From: Pelagerythrobacter rhizovicinus
GTDB lineage: Bacteria; Pseudomonadota; Alphaproteobacteria; Sphingomonadales; Sphingomonadaceae
Direction of reading: 5' to 3'
Assembly (NCBI RefSeq): GCF_004135625.1
Contig: NZ_SDPV01000002.1
Location: 496,001-560,000, forward strand
DNA length: 64,000 nucleotides
This document shows, in pieces, positions 37,758-46,261 of this stretch (positions are counted from its first letter, which is position 1; each line of letters opens with the position of its first letter). The notes under the pieces were generated by a model that worked only from the letters and a program-made list of their open reading frames with translations, ran no database searches and had not been told where the DNA came from. The translations under genes and the position numbers were made by a program.

Positions 37758-40266
37758 CCCGCTAGCCGAGTACAACCGCAAGCGCGATTTCGGCAGAACG
37801 GCCGAGCCAGCGGGCAAGCGCGAGAGCAGCGCGCGGGGGGATCGCTTCATCGTCCAGAAGCACGATGCGACGCGGCTCCACTGGGACTTCAGGCTGGAGG
37901 CGGACGGCGTGCTCAAGTCCTGGGCCGTGACCAAGGGACCTTCGCCGGACCCCGACATCAAGCGGCTGGCGGTCCGGACCGAGGATCACCCCATGTCCTA
38001 CGCGGAATTCGAAGGCACGATCCCCAAGGGCGAATATGGCGGCGGCACCGTGATGCTGTGGGATCGGGGAATCTGGGAGCCGGTCGAAGGCAAGAGCTGG
38101 AAGGACATCGACAAGGGCCACCTTCACTTCACGCTCAAGGGCGAGCGCATGAACGGCGAATGGCTGCTCGTGCGCATGAAGAAGCGCCCGGGCGAGAAAC
38201 GCGAGAACTGGCTGCTGCGCAAAGTGGCCGACGAACATGCCGAAGAAGGCGATCCGCTGGTCGAGCGGGAGTTGACCAGCGTTCTCACCGGCCGCTCGAT
38301 GGCGGAGATCGCCGCCGACGTGAAAGGCGAGCACTCGCTGAAGGGCAAGAAAGGCAAGGCTTTCGCCAGCGAAATGGAGAAGGCGGCGAAGCACAATGTC
38401 CGCAAGGCCAAGCCGAAGCGCAAGACCGCCCCCGGCAAGCCGCCGAAATTCCGCCCGCCCCAACTCGCCACGCTGGTCGATGCGGTGCCGACGGGCAACG
38501 GCTGGATGCACGAGATCAAGTTCGACGGCTACCGCGCGCTCATCGCCGCGGCGGGGAAGGACGTGCGGGTCTATACCCGCAGCGGCAAGGACTGGAGCGA
38601 CAAGTTCGCACCGCTGGTCGCGAAGTTCACGGCGCTGGACCTGCCTTCCTGCCTGATCGACGGCGAGATCGTCGCTTACGGGAAAGACGGCAATCCCGAT
38701 TTCTCGTCGCTTCAGAAAGTGCTCAAGCGCGGGCACGGCTCGCAAGGGAAAGACGACGCGCTCACCTTCCACGCCTTCGACCTCCTCGAAGTCGAGGGGG
38801 AGGACCTCGCCAAACTGCCCAATATCGAGCGCAAGGAACGGCTCGAGGCGCTGCTCAGGGACGCCGAGCCGCCGATCCATGTCGCCGACCACGTCATCGG
38901 CGCGGGCGAGAAGCTCTACCGCGCGATGTGCCAGGCCAAGCAGGAGGGAATCATCTCCAAGGCGGTCGATGCCCCCTATCGCGGGACACGCACGCGCAAC
39001 TGGGTGAAGGTCAAGTGCACGTTGCGCCAGGAATTCGTGATCATCGGCTGGAAGAAGTCGAGCGCGAAGGCACGGCCGTTCTCCTCGCTCCTGCTGGCGC
39101 AGCATGAAGATGGCGAACTCGTCTACAAGGGCAACGTCGGCACCGGCTTCAACCAGGACATGCTGGCGGACTTGGCGGCAAAGATGGCGCGGCTGGTTCG
39201 CAAGACGCCACCTGCGGAAGTGGATAGAGTTTCCGCACGCGGCGTGACCTGGCTGACCCCCAAGCTGGTCGCCGAGATCGCATTCGCCGAATTCACCGCC
39301 GAAGGAAACGTCCGCCACGCGAGCTTCATCGATCTGAGAAGCGACAAGCCTGCGGAGCAGGTGACGCCGGAAGAGCCGGACGATGCCCCCCAGGAGGATG
39401 CCGCGGATGAGGTGAAGATCTCCAGCCGCAAGCGTGTGATCTTCCCCGACAGCGGGCAGACCAAGGGCGATCTCGCCGACTATTACGCCAGCATCGCGCC
39501 GCTGATGCTTCCCTTCGCGGCGTTCCGCCCGGTCAGCCTCGTGCGCTGCCCCCAGGGACGGGCGCGGAAGTGCTTTTTCCAGAAGCACGATTCCGGATCG
39601 TTCGGGGAGCACGTCCACCACGTGCCGATCGCCGAGAAGAAAGGCGGGACCGAGGACTACCTCTATATCGAAGATGCCGCGGGCCTGCTCGCCTGCGTGC
39701 AGATGGGCACGATCGAGTTCCACGGCTGGGGCGCCCGCAGCACCGAGGTGGAGGAACCCGATCGGATGGTGTTCGATCTCGATCCCGACGAAGGGCTCGA
39801 TTTCGGCGACGTGAAGCAGGCCGCGAAGGACATTCGCAAGAAGCTCGCGGACCTCGGCCTCACCAGCTTCGCGATGCTTTCCGGCGGCAAGGGCGTGCAC
39901 GTCGTGGTCCCCCTCACCCCCGGCCATTCGTGGGAGGAGCACAAGGACTTCTCCAAGCGCTTCGCCGAAGCGATGAGCATGGCCGAGCCCGAACGCTTCG
40001 TTGCCACGATGAGCAAGGCCAAGCGCAAGGGGAAGATCTTCATCGACTATCTGCGCAACCAGCGGGGCAGCACGGCCGTCGTCCCCTACTCCGCCCGCGC
40101 GCGGGCAGGCGCGCCGGTCGCCGTGCCGATCTCCTGGAAGGAACTGAACGACTTCGCGAATGCGCAGCCGTTCTCGATCTCCGATGCGAAGACGCTTCAC
40201 AAGCGGGCGGAATCGAAAGCGCTCGCCGGCTGGGGCTTCGCCGAACAGCGCTTGCCCGATATCTGA
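37744..40266 (+). CDS. ligD: Multidomain DNA ligase D
   Basis: The protein has 840 residues from the ATG at 37744, overlapping the mgtC-like gene. Domains in order: 3'-phosphoesterase (about 30-190; HDATRLHWDFRLE, GTIPKGEYGGGTVMLWDRG), ATP-dependent ligase (about 240-530; nucleotidyl lysine in MHEIKFDGYRA, then RGTRTRNWVKVKC), and a polymerase/primase domain (about 560-830; MVFDLDPDEGLDFG with the metal-binding aspartates, MLSGGKGVHVVVPL). This PE-LIG-POL order is that of Pseudomonas/Agrobacterium LigD and it seals double-strand breaks with Ku. Confidence 0.95.
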   Translation: MAKRDPLAEYNRKRDFGRTAEPAGKRESSARGDRFIVQKHDATRLHWDFRLEADGVLKSWAVTKGPSPDPDIKRLAVRTEDHPMSYAEFEGTIPKGEYGGGTVMLWDRGIWEPVEGKSWKDIDKGHLHFTLKGERMNGEWLLVRMKKRPGEKRENWLLRKVADEHAEEGDPLVERELTSVLTGRSMAEIAADVKGEHSLKGKKGKAFASEMEKAAKHNVRKAKPKRKTAPGKPPKFRPPQLATLVDAVPTGNGWMHEIKFDGYRALIAAAGKDVRVYTRSGKDWSDKFAPLVAKFTALDLPSCLIDGEIVAYGKDGNPDFSSLQKVLKRGHGSQGKDDALTFHAFDLLEVEGEDLAKLPNIERKERLEALLRDAEPPIHVADHVIGAGEKLYRAMCQAKQEGIISKAVDAPYRGTRTRNWVKVKCTLRQEFVIIGWKKSSAKARPFSSLLLAQHEDGELVYKGNVGTGFNQDMLADLAAKMARLVRKTPPAEVDRVSARGVTWLTPKLVAEIAFAEFTAEGNVRHASFIDLRSDKPAEQVTPEEPDDAPQEDAADEVKISSRKRVIFPDSGQTKGDLADYYASIAPLMLPFAAFRPVSLVRCPQGRARKCFFQKHDSGSFGEHVHHVPIAEKKGGTEDYLYIEDAAGLLACVQMGTIEFHGWGARSTEVEEPDRMVFDLDPDEGLDFGDVKQAAKDIRKKLADLGLTSFAMLSGGKGVHVVVPLTPGHSWEEHKDFSKRFAEAMSMAEPERFVATMSKAKRKGKIFIDYLRNQRGSTAVVPYSARARAGAPVAVPISWKELNDFANAQPFSISDAKTLHKRAESKALAGWGFAEQRLPDI

Positions 40267-40289
40267 ACCCGAAGTAGCGTCACTTCCGG

Positions 40290-41441
40290 ATGATCGAACG
40301 CAAACTCGCCGCCTGGCAGGAGGCCGGGCTGATCGATGCCGGAACGACGGCGTCGATCCGCGCCTACGAGGCGGAGCATTCGCGGCCTCTCGCACTGTGG
40401 GCCGTGGTTGGGATCGGCGCGCTGGCGATCGGACTGGGCCTCGTCTCGGTCGTTGCCGCCAACTGGGAGGCGATACCCGGAGCGGTGCGGCTCGCCGTCC
40501 ATTTCGTGCTGCTGGCGGTGCTTGCCGCCGCGCTCTGGTGGCGGGGCGAGGCGCTGCTGTCGCAGCGGCCCTGGGCACATGAGGCCCTGCTCTTCGTGTT
40601 CGCGGTGCTCGGGCTCACGTTTTTCGGACACCTCGGCCAGGTCTATCAGACGAGTTCACCGCTATGGCAGCCGCTAGCGCTGTGGCTCGCACTGTTCGCG
40701 CCAGTGATCCTGCTGCGCGGATCGAGCTGGCTTGCCGCAGCGCTGCTCGCCGTCGTGCTCGCCTACGCTTGCTGGGATTTTGCGGACCCGACGCGGCCCC
40801 TGTTCGGCTTCGAGCGGGAGGAACGGCCTGCGCTCGTTCTGGGCCTTGCGACCGCGGTGCCCGTGCTGCTCGCACCGTTGGGTGCCTGGATGCGCGGGCG
40901 CAGCACGCGGCGCGATTTCTGGCGCCGCCTGGAACAGCTCGGCTTCGCCTATGCGCTAGGCAGCGCCTCGCTAGTCGCAGCCGCCAGCGGTCTCGACGAC
41001 TTCGACAGCGACACCGAGCGCTTCCTCGCACTCGGGACGCAGGTCGTGCAGGCCGCCATCGGCCTCGGCGCAGCCGTGCTGGTGTTCATCGCAAAGCGTA
41101 GCCCCTCGGGACGTGCCGCGGCTTGCGTCATCGGCGGGGCAGCGCTCGTGCTGGTCGCCGCTCATCTTGTCGACGGGAGCATGCTCGGCGGCGCAATCCT
41201 GTTCATGGCGCTGTGGGTCGGCGTCGCGCTCGCGGCACTCCATGCCGGGTGGCGGCGGATTTTCCAGCTCGCCGTCGCGGCAATCGCGGTGCGTCTGGTG
41301 ATCCTCAGCTTCGAGCTTGCGAGCGATCTGCTGACCAGCGGCGCGGGGCTGATCGTTGCGGGGCTGCTGATCCTCGCCGTGGCGTGGGTTGCGGTGCGCG
41401 TCTCGCGCCGGCTCGCTCCGCCTGAGGAGAGCACGCCATGA
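40290..41441 (+). CDS. DUF2157 membrane protein
   Basis: The 383-residue polytopic protein has a short soluble N-terminus (KLAAWQEAGLIDAGTTASIRAYEAEH), the start of DUF2157, then about ten hydrophobic segments including LALWAVVGIGALAIGLGLVSVVAANW and FFGHLGQVYQTSSPLWQPLALW. The latter tracts are the conserved core of the family. No function is known. The next gene starts within its last codons (ATGA), and such DUF2157 genes are commonly paired with GDYxxLxY proteins, as here. Confidence 0.88.
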   Translation: MIERKLAAWQEAGLIDAGTTASIRAYEAEHSRPLALWAVVGIGALAIGLGLVSVVAANWEAIPGAVRLAVHFVLLAVLAAALWWRGEALLSQRPWAHEALLFVFAVLGLTFFGHLGQVYQTSSPLWQPLALWLALFAPVILLRGSSWLAAALLAVVLAYACWDFADPTRPLFGFEREERPALVLGLATAVPVLLAPLGAWMRGRSTRRDFWRRLEQLGFAYALGSASLVAAASGLDDFDSDTERFLALGTQVVQAAIGLGAAVLVFIAKRSPSGRAAACVIGGAALVLVAAHLVDGSMLGGAILFMALWVGVALAALHAGWRRIFQLAVAAIAVRLVILSFELASDLLTSGAGLIVAGLLILAVAWVAVRVSRRLAPPEESTP

Positions 41442-41956
41442 ACCGCCGCCTCGCCCTGACGCTGGCGTTGGCGCTCCCGCTCGCCGGCTTGGCCACAAGC
41501 TGGGCAACGACGCACCGAGCGGCACAGCAGGGCACCGAATGGCTCGTCCCGATCGGCGGCTACGACCCGCGCGACCTGCTGCGCGGCCATTATGTGATCT
41601 ACACCTATGATTGGCCGGGTCTCGAAGGCGGGTCGGTCGACCTCGCGGGCGAGCCGGTGTTATGTCTGGAGGGGCAGGCTCCCGATCTGGCGCGCGTATA
41701 TTTGCCCGAAGGGGAGCCTTGCGAGCATCCCGTCCGCGCGAGCGGCGGATGGAATGATCCGGAAGGCGGACTGGCAAGCGGGCGTCTTTATGTCTCGCAG
41801 GAACGCGCTGCGGAGCTTCAACGCCGGCTCGCGGATTCCAAGCTGCAGGGCATCGTCCGCATTCGTGTGCGCGAGGATGGACACCTGACGCCGCTCGATA
41901 TCACGTTTCACCCTCGCCCGGCCGACGCCGAGGCTCCGGTCGAGCCAAACCCTTAA
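41438..41956 (+). CDS. GDYxxLxY-domain protein
   Basis: The 172-residue protein has an N-terminal signal/anchor (LALTLALALPLAGLATSW) and the signature region PIGGYDPRDLLRGHYVIYTYDW near residues 38-58, where the family motif G-D-Y-x-x-L-x-Y appears as G-H-Y-V-I-Y-T-Y. Later GRLYVSQERAAELQRRL and GIVRIRVREDGHLTPLDITF are family-typical. It probably faces the periplasm. It overlaps the DUF2157 gene by four bases, and the two are likely to work together in an unknown envelope role. Confidence 0.85.
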   Translation: MNRRLALTLALALPLAGLATSWATTHRAAQQGTEWLVPIGGYDPRDLLRGHYVIYTYDWPGLEGGSVDLAGEPVLCLEGQAPDLARVYLPEGEPCEHPVRASGGWNDPEGGLASGRLYVSQERAAELQRRLADSKLQGIVRIRVREDGHLTPLDITFHPRPADAEAPVEPNP

Positions 41957-42141
41957 GCCGCTCGCGCGCGGCCGCGACGATCCGCCGCTTCCCCGTGTCG
42001 CTTGCCGCCGGACAGCCCGTCACGCTCTGGCGATCCATCGGTATCACGGTGCGGGAGGAGCGGGGCCGCGGCGGGTGGCGGGGTCGCACTGTCGCGGTGG
42101 CGGCGGAAAAGTCTCACCGGCCGGACCTGGACGTGTTCCCG

Positions 42142-42282
42142 CTAGGCAGGTCCGGCGCCGTGAGGCTCCGTGTGCCGCGGCAGGCCGGCGGCAACCACGG
42201 CCGCGGCGAGCATGAAGGCAGTGGAGATCGACACCCCTGCCAGTTTGGCGATATCCTCCAGCCTCGTATTTCGCCCGGCCAT
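42142..42282 (-). pseudogene. Broken LacI-family regulator (N-terminal helix-turn-helix remnant)
   Basis: The minus strand reads MAGRNTRLEDIAKLAGVSIST from the ATG at 42282, the first helices of a LacI DNA-binding domain. The likeness then stops abruptly. The next 25 residues (AFMLAAAVVAAGLPR, then a Pro/His/Gly-rich end) are hydrophobic and unlike LacI, and TAG follows at 42142. About 100 bp further on, in another frame (about 41965-42040), SDTGKRRIVAAARERL resembles the third helix of a LacI domain, but this is uncertain. No inducer-binding domain exists, so the gene is non-functional. It is divergent from the GH97 gene, its likely former target. Confidence 0.6.
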
Positions 42283-42371
42283 TATGCAAATTTTGCTGCA
42301 AACATTTTCATGAGCCGAATTGCGCAGCGTCGCCCCCGTTTTGCAACCCGGTTTTTTCAGGGAGCCTAGCC

Positions 42372-44390
42372 ATGCTTGGACGTCTGATTGCTCTCCTCGC
42401 CCTCTTCTCCGCCGCGCCGGCCTGTGCCGAGGTCGTGGCCGAGGTAACCTCACCCGGCGAGGTGCTGACCGTGGAGATCGACATCAACCCGGCGGGCCAC
42501 GCCACGTATTCGGTGGAGCGCAATGGCGAAGCGGTGATCGAGCCCTCGCGGCTCGGGTTTCTCTTCACCGACGCCAAGAAACTCGACCGCTACTTCAAGC
42601 TGGGCGGCACATGGACGCGGAGTTTCGACGAGACCTGGGAGCAGCCCTGGGGCGAGCGCCGCTTCGTTCGCAACCGCTACAACGAGCTGCGCGTCCGCCT
42701 GACGGAGCGGTCGCACGCGCAGCGCAGCGTGGACGTGGTTTTCCGCGTCTATGACGACGGTGTCGGCTTCCGCTACGAATTCCCCGAACAGGCCTCGCTC
42801 GAGACCGTCAATGTCGCGGAGGAGCTGACCGAGTTCGTGATCGCCGATCCCGGCACGGCGTGGTGGATCCCCGCCGGCGAGTGGAACCGCTACGAATATC
42901 TCTATCACGAAACGGCACTGAACGAGGTCACACAGGCACACACGCCGATCACCATCCGTACCGAGGACGGGCTGCATATCTCCTTCCACGAAGCGGCGCT
43001 GGTCGACTATTCCGGAATGTGGTTCCGCCGGGTCGAGGACCGCCGCTTCCGTGCCGAACTTGCCCCCTCATCCGACGGCGCAAAGGTCAGCCGCACTGCC
43101 CCTTTCAACACGCCGTGGCGGACCATCCAGATTTCGGAGACGGCGGGCGGCCTTGCCGAATCCAACCTGATCCTCAACCTCAACGAGCCGAACAGGCTTG
43201 GCGACGTTTCCTGGGTTGAGCCGTACAAGTATGTCGGCGTCTGGTGGGGCATGCATCTCGATGTCGAGAGCTGGGGATCGGGGCCCAAGCATGGCGCCAC
43301 GACCGAGAACGTGAAGCGCTACATCGACTTCGCGGCCGAGCACGGGTTGCGCGGCGTTCTCGTCGAAGGATGGAACGAGGGCTGGGACGGCGACTGGTAC
43401 AACAACGGCGCGATCTTCAGCTTTACCAGGCCCTATCCCGATTTCGACATCGAGGAGCTGGCTGCTTACGCCCGAAACAAGGGCGTGCGACTGATCGGCC
43501 ACCACGAGACCTCCGGGCACGTTGCCAATTACGAAGGCCAGCTGGAGGATGCGCTCGACCTCTACGCGCGGCTCGGGATCGACTCGATCAAGACCGGCTA
43601 TGTGGCCGATGCGGGCGGCATTCAGACGCTCGGACCCGCTGGCGAGATCCGCTTCGAGTGGCACGACGGGCAGTTGATGTCCAACCACCATCTGAAAGTG
43701 GTGAAGGAAGCGGCCGAGCGGCACATCGCAGTCAACCCGCACGAGCCGATCAAGGACACGGGCCTCCGCCGCACCTACCCCAACTGGGTTTCGCGTGAAG
43801 GCGCCCGCGGCATGGAGTACAATGCCTGGGGCGATCCGCCGAATGACCCCGCACACGTGCCCGAGCTCGTCTTCACCCGCATGCTGTCGGGGCCGATGGA
43901 CTACACCCCTGGCATCCTCAGCCTCCAGGGCCGCGGCCAAAAGCTGCAGTCGACTACCGCGCGGCAGCTTGCGCTCTACGTCGTCATCTACAGCCCGATC
44001 CAGATGGCCGCCGACCTGCCGGAGAACTACGAGAAGCACCTGCCGGCGTTCCAGTTTATCAAGGACGTGCCGGTCGACTGGGCCGACAGCCGCGTGCTCA
44101 ACGGCGAGATCGGCGACTACGTGACATTCGCCCGCAAGGACCGAAACAGCGAGGACTGGTATCTCGGCGCCGTCACCAACGAGGAGCCGCGCGAACTTGA
44201 GGTCAGGCTCGACTTTCTCGACCCGGGCCGCACCTACAAGGCGCAGATCTACCGCGACGGTCCCGCCGCCGACTGGAAGACCAACGGCCACGATATCGTC
44301 ATCGAAGAACGCGAGGTCCGAGCCCGCGATGTTCTGACACTGCGGCTTGCCTCGGGAGGAGGACAGGCGATCCGCTTCGTCGCCGAGTGA
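42372..44390 (+). CDS. Glycoside hydrolase family 97 (alpha-glucosidase type)
   Basis: The 672-residue enzyme has a signal peptide (LIALLALFSAAPACA). An N-terminal beta-super-sandwich (20-270), a (beta/alpha)8 barrel (280-560) and a C-terminal beta domain are expected for GH97. Barrel motifs include GVLVEGWNEGWDGDW, IGHHETSGHVANYE, GIDSIKTGYV and NPHEPIKDTGLRRTYPNW, then ARGMEYNAWG. The KTGYV segment without the Asp nucleophile of retaining alpha-galactosidases, plus the later glutamates, fits the inverting SusB-like alpha-glucosidase branch. It stands alone beside a LacI remnant and is probably periplasmic. Confidence 0.9.
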   Translation: MLGRLIALLALFSAAPACAEVVAEVTSPGEVLTVEIDINPAGHATYSVERNGEAVIEPSRLGFLFTDAKKLDRYFKLGGTWTRSFDETWEQPWGERRFVRNRYNELRVRLTERSHAQRSVDVVFRVYDDGVGFRYEFPEQASLETVNVAEELTEFVIADPGTAWWIPAGEWNRYEYLYHETALNEVTQAHTPITIRTEDGLHISFHEAALVDYSGMWFRRVEDRRFRAELAPSSDGAKVSRTAPFNTPWRTIQISETAGGLAESNLILNLNEPNRLGDVSWVEPYKYVGVWWGMHLDVESWGSGPKHGATTENVKRYIDFAAEHGLRGVLVEGWNEGWDGDWYNNGAIFSFTRPYPDFDIEELAAYARNKGVRLIGHHETSGHVANYEGQLEDALDLYARLGIDSIKTGYVADAGGIQTLGPAGEIRFEWHDGQLMSNHHLKVVKEAAERHIAVNPHEPIKDTGLRRTYPNWVSREGARGMEYNAWGDPPNDPAHVPELVFTRMLSGPMDYTPGILSLQGRGQKLQSTTARQLALYVVIYSPIQMAADLPENYEKHLPAFQFIKDVPVDWADSRVLNGEIGDYVTFARKDRNSEDWYLGAVTNEEPRELEVRLDFLDPGRTYKAQIYRDGPAADWKTNGHDIVIEEREVRARDVLTLRLASGGGQAIRFVAE

Positions 44391-44420
44391 GGTTCGCGGG
44401 CATTAATCGCAGGCGCTCGA

Positions 44421-44444
44421 GCCCCTCTTCTGCGGAAGAGGGGC
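44421..44444 (+). terminator. Hairpin after the GH97 gene
   Basis: GCCCCTCTT (44421-44429) and its complement (44436-44444) form a 9-bp stem with a 6-base loop, 30 bp after the stop. There is no T-tract, so termination is only possible; it may instead be a dispersed palindrome. Confidence 0.35.
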
Positions 44445-44607
44445 CGGCCCTCGGCTCAGCTTACGGCCTGGGCGCCTCCAGCACTTCATCGCTCGTTTCC
44501 ACGAACGCTTCGGCATGACCCAGCGTCAGTATCGCCGCACAGCGCAGGCGCGGTAGCTTATTCAAACCACCTAAGAACACCCTCCGTCGAACGTTCCCGC
44601 TTTTCTT

Positions 44608-44623
44608 GTTCGTTCGAACGAAC
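44608..44623. promoter_or_regulatory. 16-bp perfect palindrome, probable autoregulatory operator
   Basis: GTTCGTTCGAACGAAC is self-complementary and ends 12 bp before the TetR start. A smaller GAACGTTC palindrome lies at 44589-44596. Position and half-sites suit a TetR-family autorepressor controlling the efflux operon. Confidence 0.65.
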
Positions 44624-44635
44624 TAGAAGCGGCTC

Positions 44636-45256
44636 ATGGCCATGCCCTCGATTCTCGAAGCCGCTATCGATCAATTCGGCCGCAAGGGCTTTGAGGGGGC
44701 GAGCACCCGGGCGATCGCTGCGGCTGCCGGAACGACGATGTCGTCGATCACCTATCATTTCGGCAGCAAGCACGGGCTCTATCTGGCCGCTGCGGACCAT
44801 ATCGCGCAGCGCATCGCGGAAATGCAGGCGCCGACCGTGGAGCGGATGCGGGAGCTGGCCGACGGCTCGCGCGAAGGCGCCATCGCCGCGCTGCTGGGCC
44901 TCTTCGACAGCTTCGCCCTGATGATGCTCTGCGCGGAATCGGCGCCCTGGGCGCGGTTCATCCTGCGCGAACAGCAGGAGCCGACCGAGGCGTTCGAGCG
45001 GCTCTACGGCGGCGTGATGCGCCGTATGTCCGAACAGGTGGTCGAGTGGCTGCGCCTCGCCCGGCCCGACCTCTCGGAACGCGAGGCGCGCGCCACTGCC
45101 ATCCTGATGTTCGGTCAGACAATGATCCTGCGCGCCGGCCGCGCAACGGTCTGTCGGGTGATCGGCGTGGAGGTCATCGACGACGATGTCGCCGCGTTGC
45201 TGCGGGCCCGTCTGCGCAGCAATCTGCTCGCCACCCTGCGGGAGGAACCCACATGA
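44636..45256 (+). CDS. TetR/CecR-like transcriptional regulator of an efflux operon
   Basis: The 206-residue protein has an N-terminal helix-turn-helix ([41 protein letters not shown] region, residues 7-48) and a C-terminal domain like that of CecR/YbiH (PRIMFIL-type [26 protein letters not shown]). In Escherichia coli CecR controls the ybhGFSR export genes. Here the same gene types follow directly: its stop overlaps the HlyD start (ATGA). The palindrome at 44608-44623 is its likely operator. Confidence 0.9.
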   Translation: MAMPSILEAAIDQFGRKGFEGASTRAIAAAAGTTMSSITYHFGSKHGLYLAAADHIAQRIAEMQAPTVERMRELADGSREGAIAALLGLFDSFALMMLCAESAPWARFILREQQEPTEAFERLYGGVMRRMSEQVVEWLRLARPDLSEREARATAILMFGQTMILRAGRATVCRVIGVEVIDDDVAALLRARLRSNLLATLREEPT

Positions 45257-46257
45257 ACCGCCGCCGCCTTATCGCCATTGCAGCGCTTCTCGCCGTCGTC
45301 GTCGTAGCGATCGCGACCCGCGGGTTCGGTCTGCTGGGAAGCGACCACGACGATACGCTGACGCTCTACGGCAACGTCGACGTGCGCGAAGTCGATCTGG
45401 CTTTCCGCGTTCCCGGCCGGATCGACAGCATCGCGGTCGAGGAAGGGGCGAAGGTCAAGCGCGGGCAGCGCCTCGCCGCGCTCGACACCGCGAGCCTCGA
45501 TGCGCAGATCGCGCGCGCCGATGCCGATGTCGCCCGGGCCGAGGCCGAGCTCGCCCGCCTGACCAACGGCAGCAGGCCGCAGGAAATCGCCCAGACCCGC
45601 GCGCAGCTCGCCGCGGCGCAGGCCGCTCTCGTCAACGCGGAGCGCGACTATGCGCGGCGCGAGCCACTCGTCGAGCCTGGCGCGATCAGCGCGGCCATCT
45701 GGGCCCAAACCGTCGCCGCCCGCGACCAGGCGCGGGCCCAGGTGGCCGAGGCACGCCAGGCGCTCTCGCTCGCACAGGATGGCGCCCGCGCCGAAGACAT
45801 CCGTGCCGCCGGCGCCCAGGTCGCGGCCGCCCGCGCGGCGCGCCAGAGCGCATCCGTCGACCGCGGGGACGGGATCCTGACTGCCTCGGTCGACGGCACC
45901 GTCGTCACCCGCGCACGCGAACCCGGCGCCATCGTCCAGCCGGGCGAGACCGTGCTCACGCTGTCGATCGACCGCCCCCTGCGCGTCCGTGCCTATGTCG
46001 GCGAACCGGATCTCAGCCGGGTGCGGCCGGGCATGCGCGTGACCATCAAGGCCGACGGCAATCCCAAGACCTATCAGGGCACGGTCGGCTACATCTCGCC
46101 CCGCAGCGAGTTCACGCCCAAATCGGTCGAGACCGAGGACTTGCGCACCGACCTCGTCTACCGCCTGCGCATCAATGTCGAGGACGCCGACGACGCGTTG
46201 CGGCAGGGCCAGCCGGTGACGGTGACTATCCCCACAGCCGCCGCCGCGGAGGACTGA
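45253..46257 (+). CDS. HlyD/YbhG-like membrane-fusion protein
   Basis: The protein has 334 residues from the ATG at 45253. One N-terminal membrane anchor ([19 protein letters not shown]) precedes a lipoyl half-motif ([29 protein letters not shown]), a long alanine-rich coiled-coil hairpin (about 80-205, with many Ala/Gln/Arg heptads), the second lipoyl half ([21 protein letters not shown]) and a beta-barrel domain to the end. It bridges the inner-membrane ABC exporter and an outer-membrane channel. It lies between the regulator and the ATPase in a continuous operon. Confidence 0.92.
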   Translation: MNRRRLIAIAALLAVVVVAIATRGFGLLGSDHDDTLTLYGNVDVREVDLAFRVPGRIDSIAVEEGAKVKRGQRLAALDTASLDAQIARADADVARAEAELARLTNGSRPQEIAQTRAQLAAAQAALVNAERDYARREPLVEPGAISAAIWAQTVAARDQARAQVAEARQALSLAQDGARAEDIRAAGAQVAAARAARQSASVDRGDGILTASVDGTVVTRAREPGAIVQPGETVLTLSIDRPLRVRAYVGEPDLSRVRPGMRVTIKADGNPKTYQGTVGYISPRSEFTPKSVETEDLRTDLVYRLRINVEDADDALRQGQPVTVTIPTAAAAED

Positions 46258-46261
46258 TCCG

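Noticed and set aside
37762-40578. 938-codon open frame on the minus strand across ligD
   Set aside because: It is the antisense of a gene with three recognisable enzyme domains; low-complexity Arg/Ala/Leu sequence, no domains.
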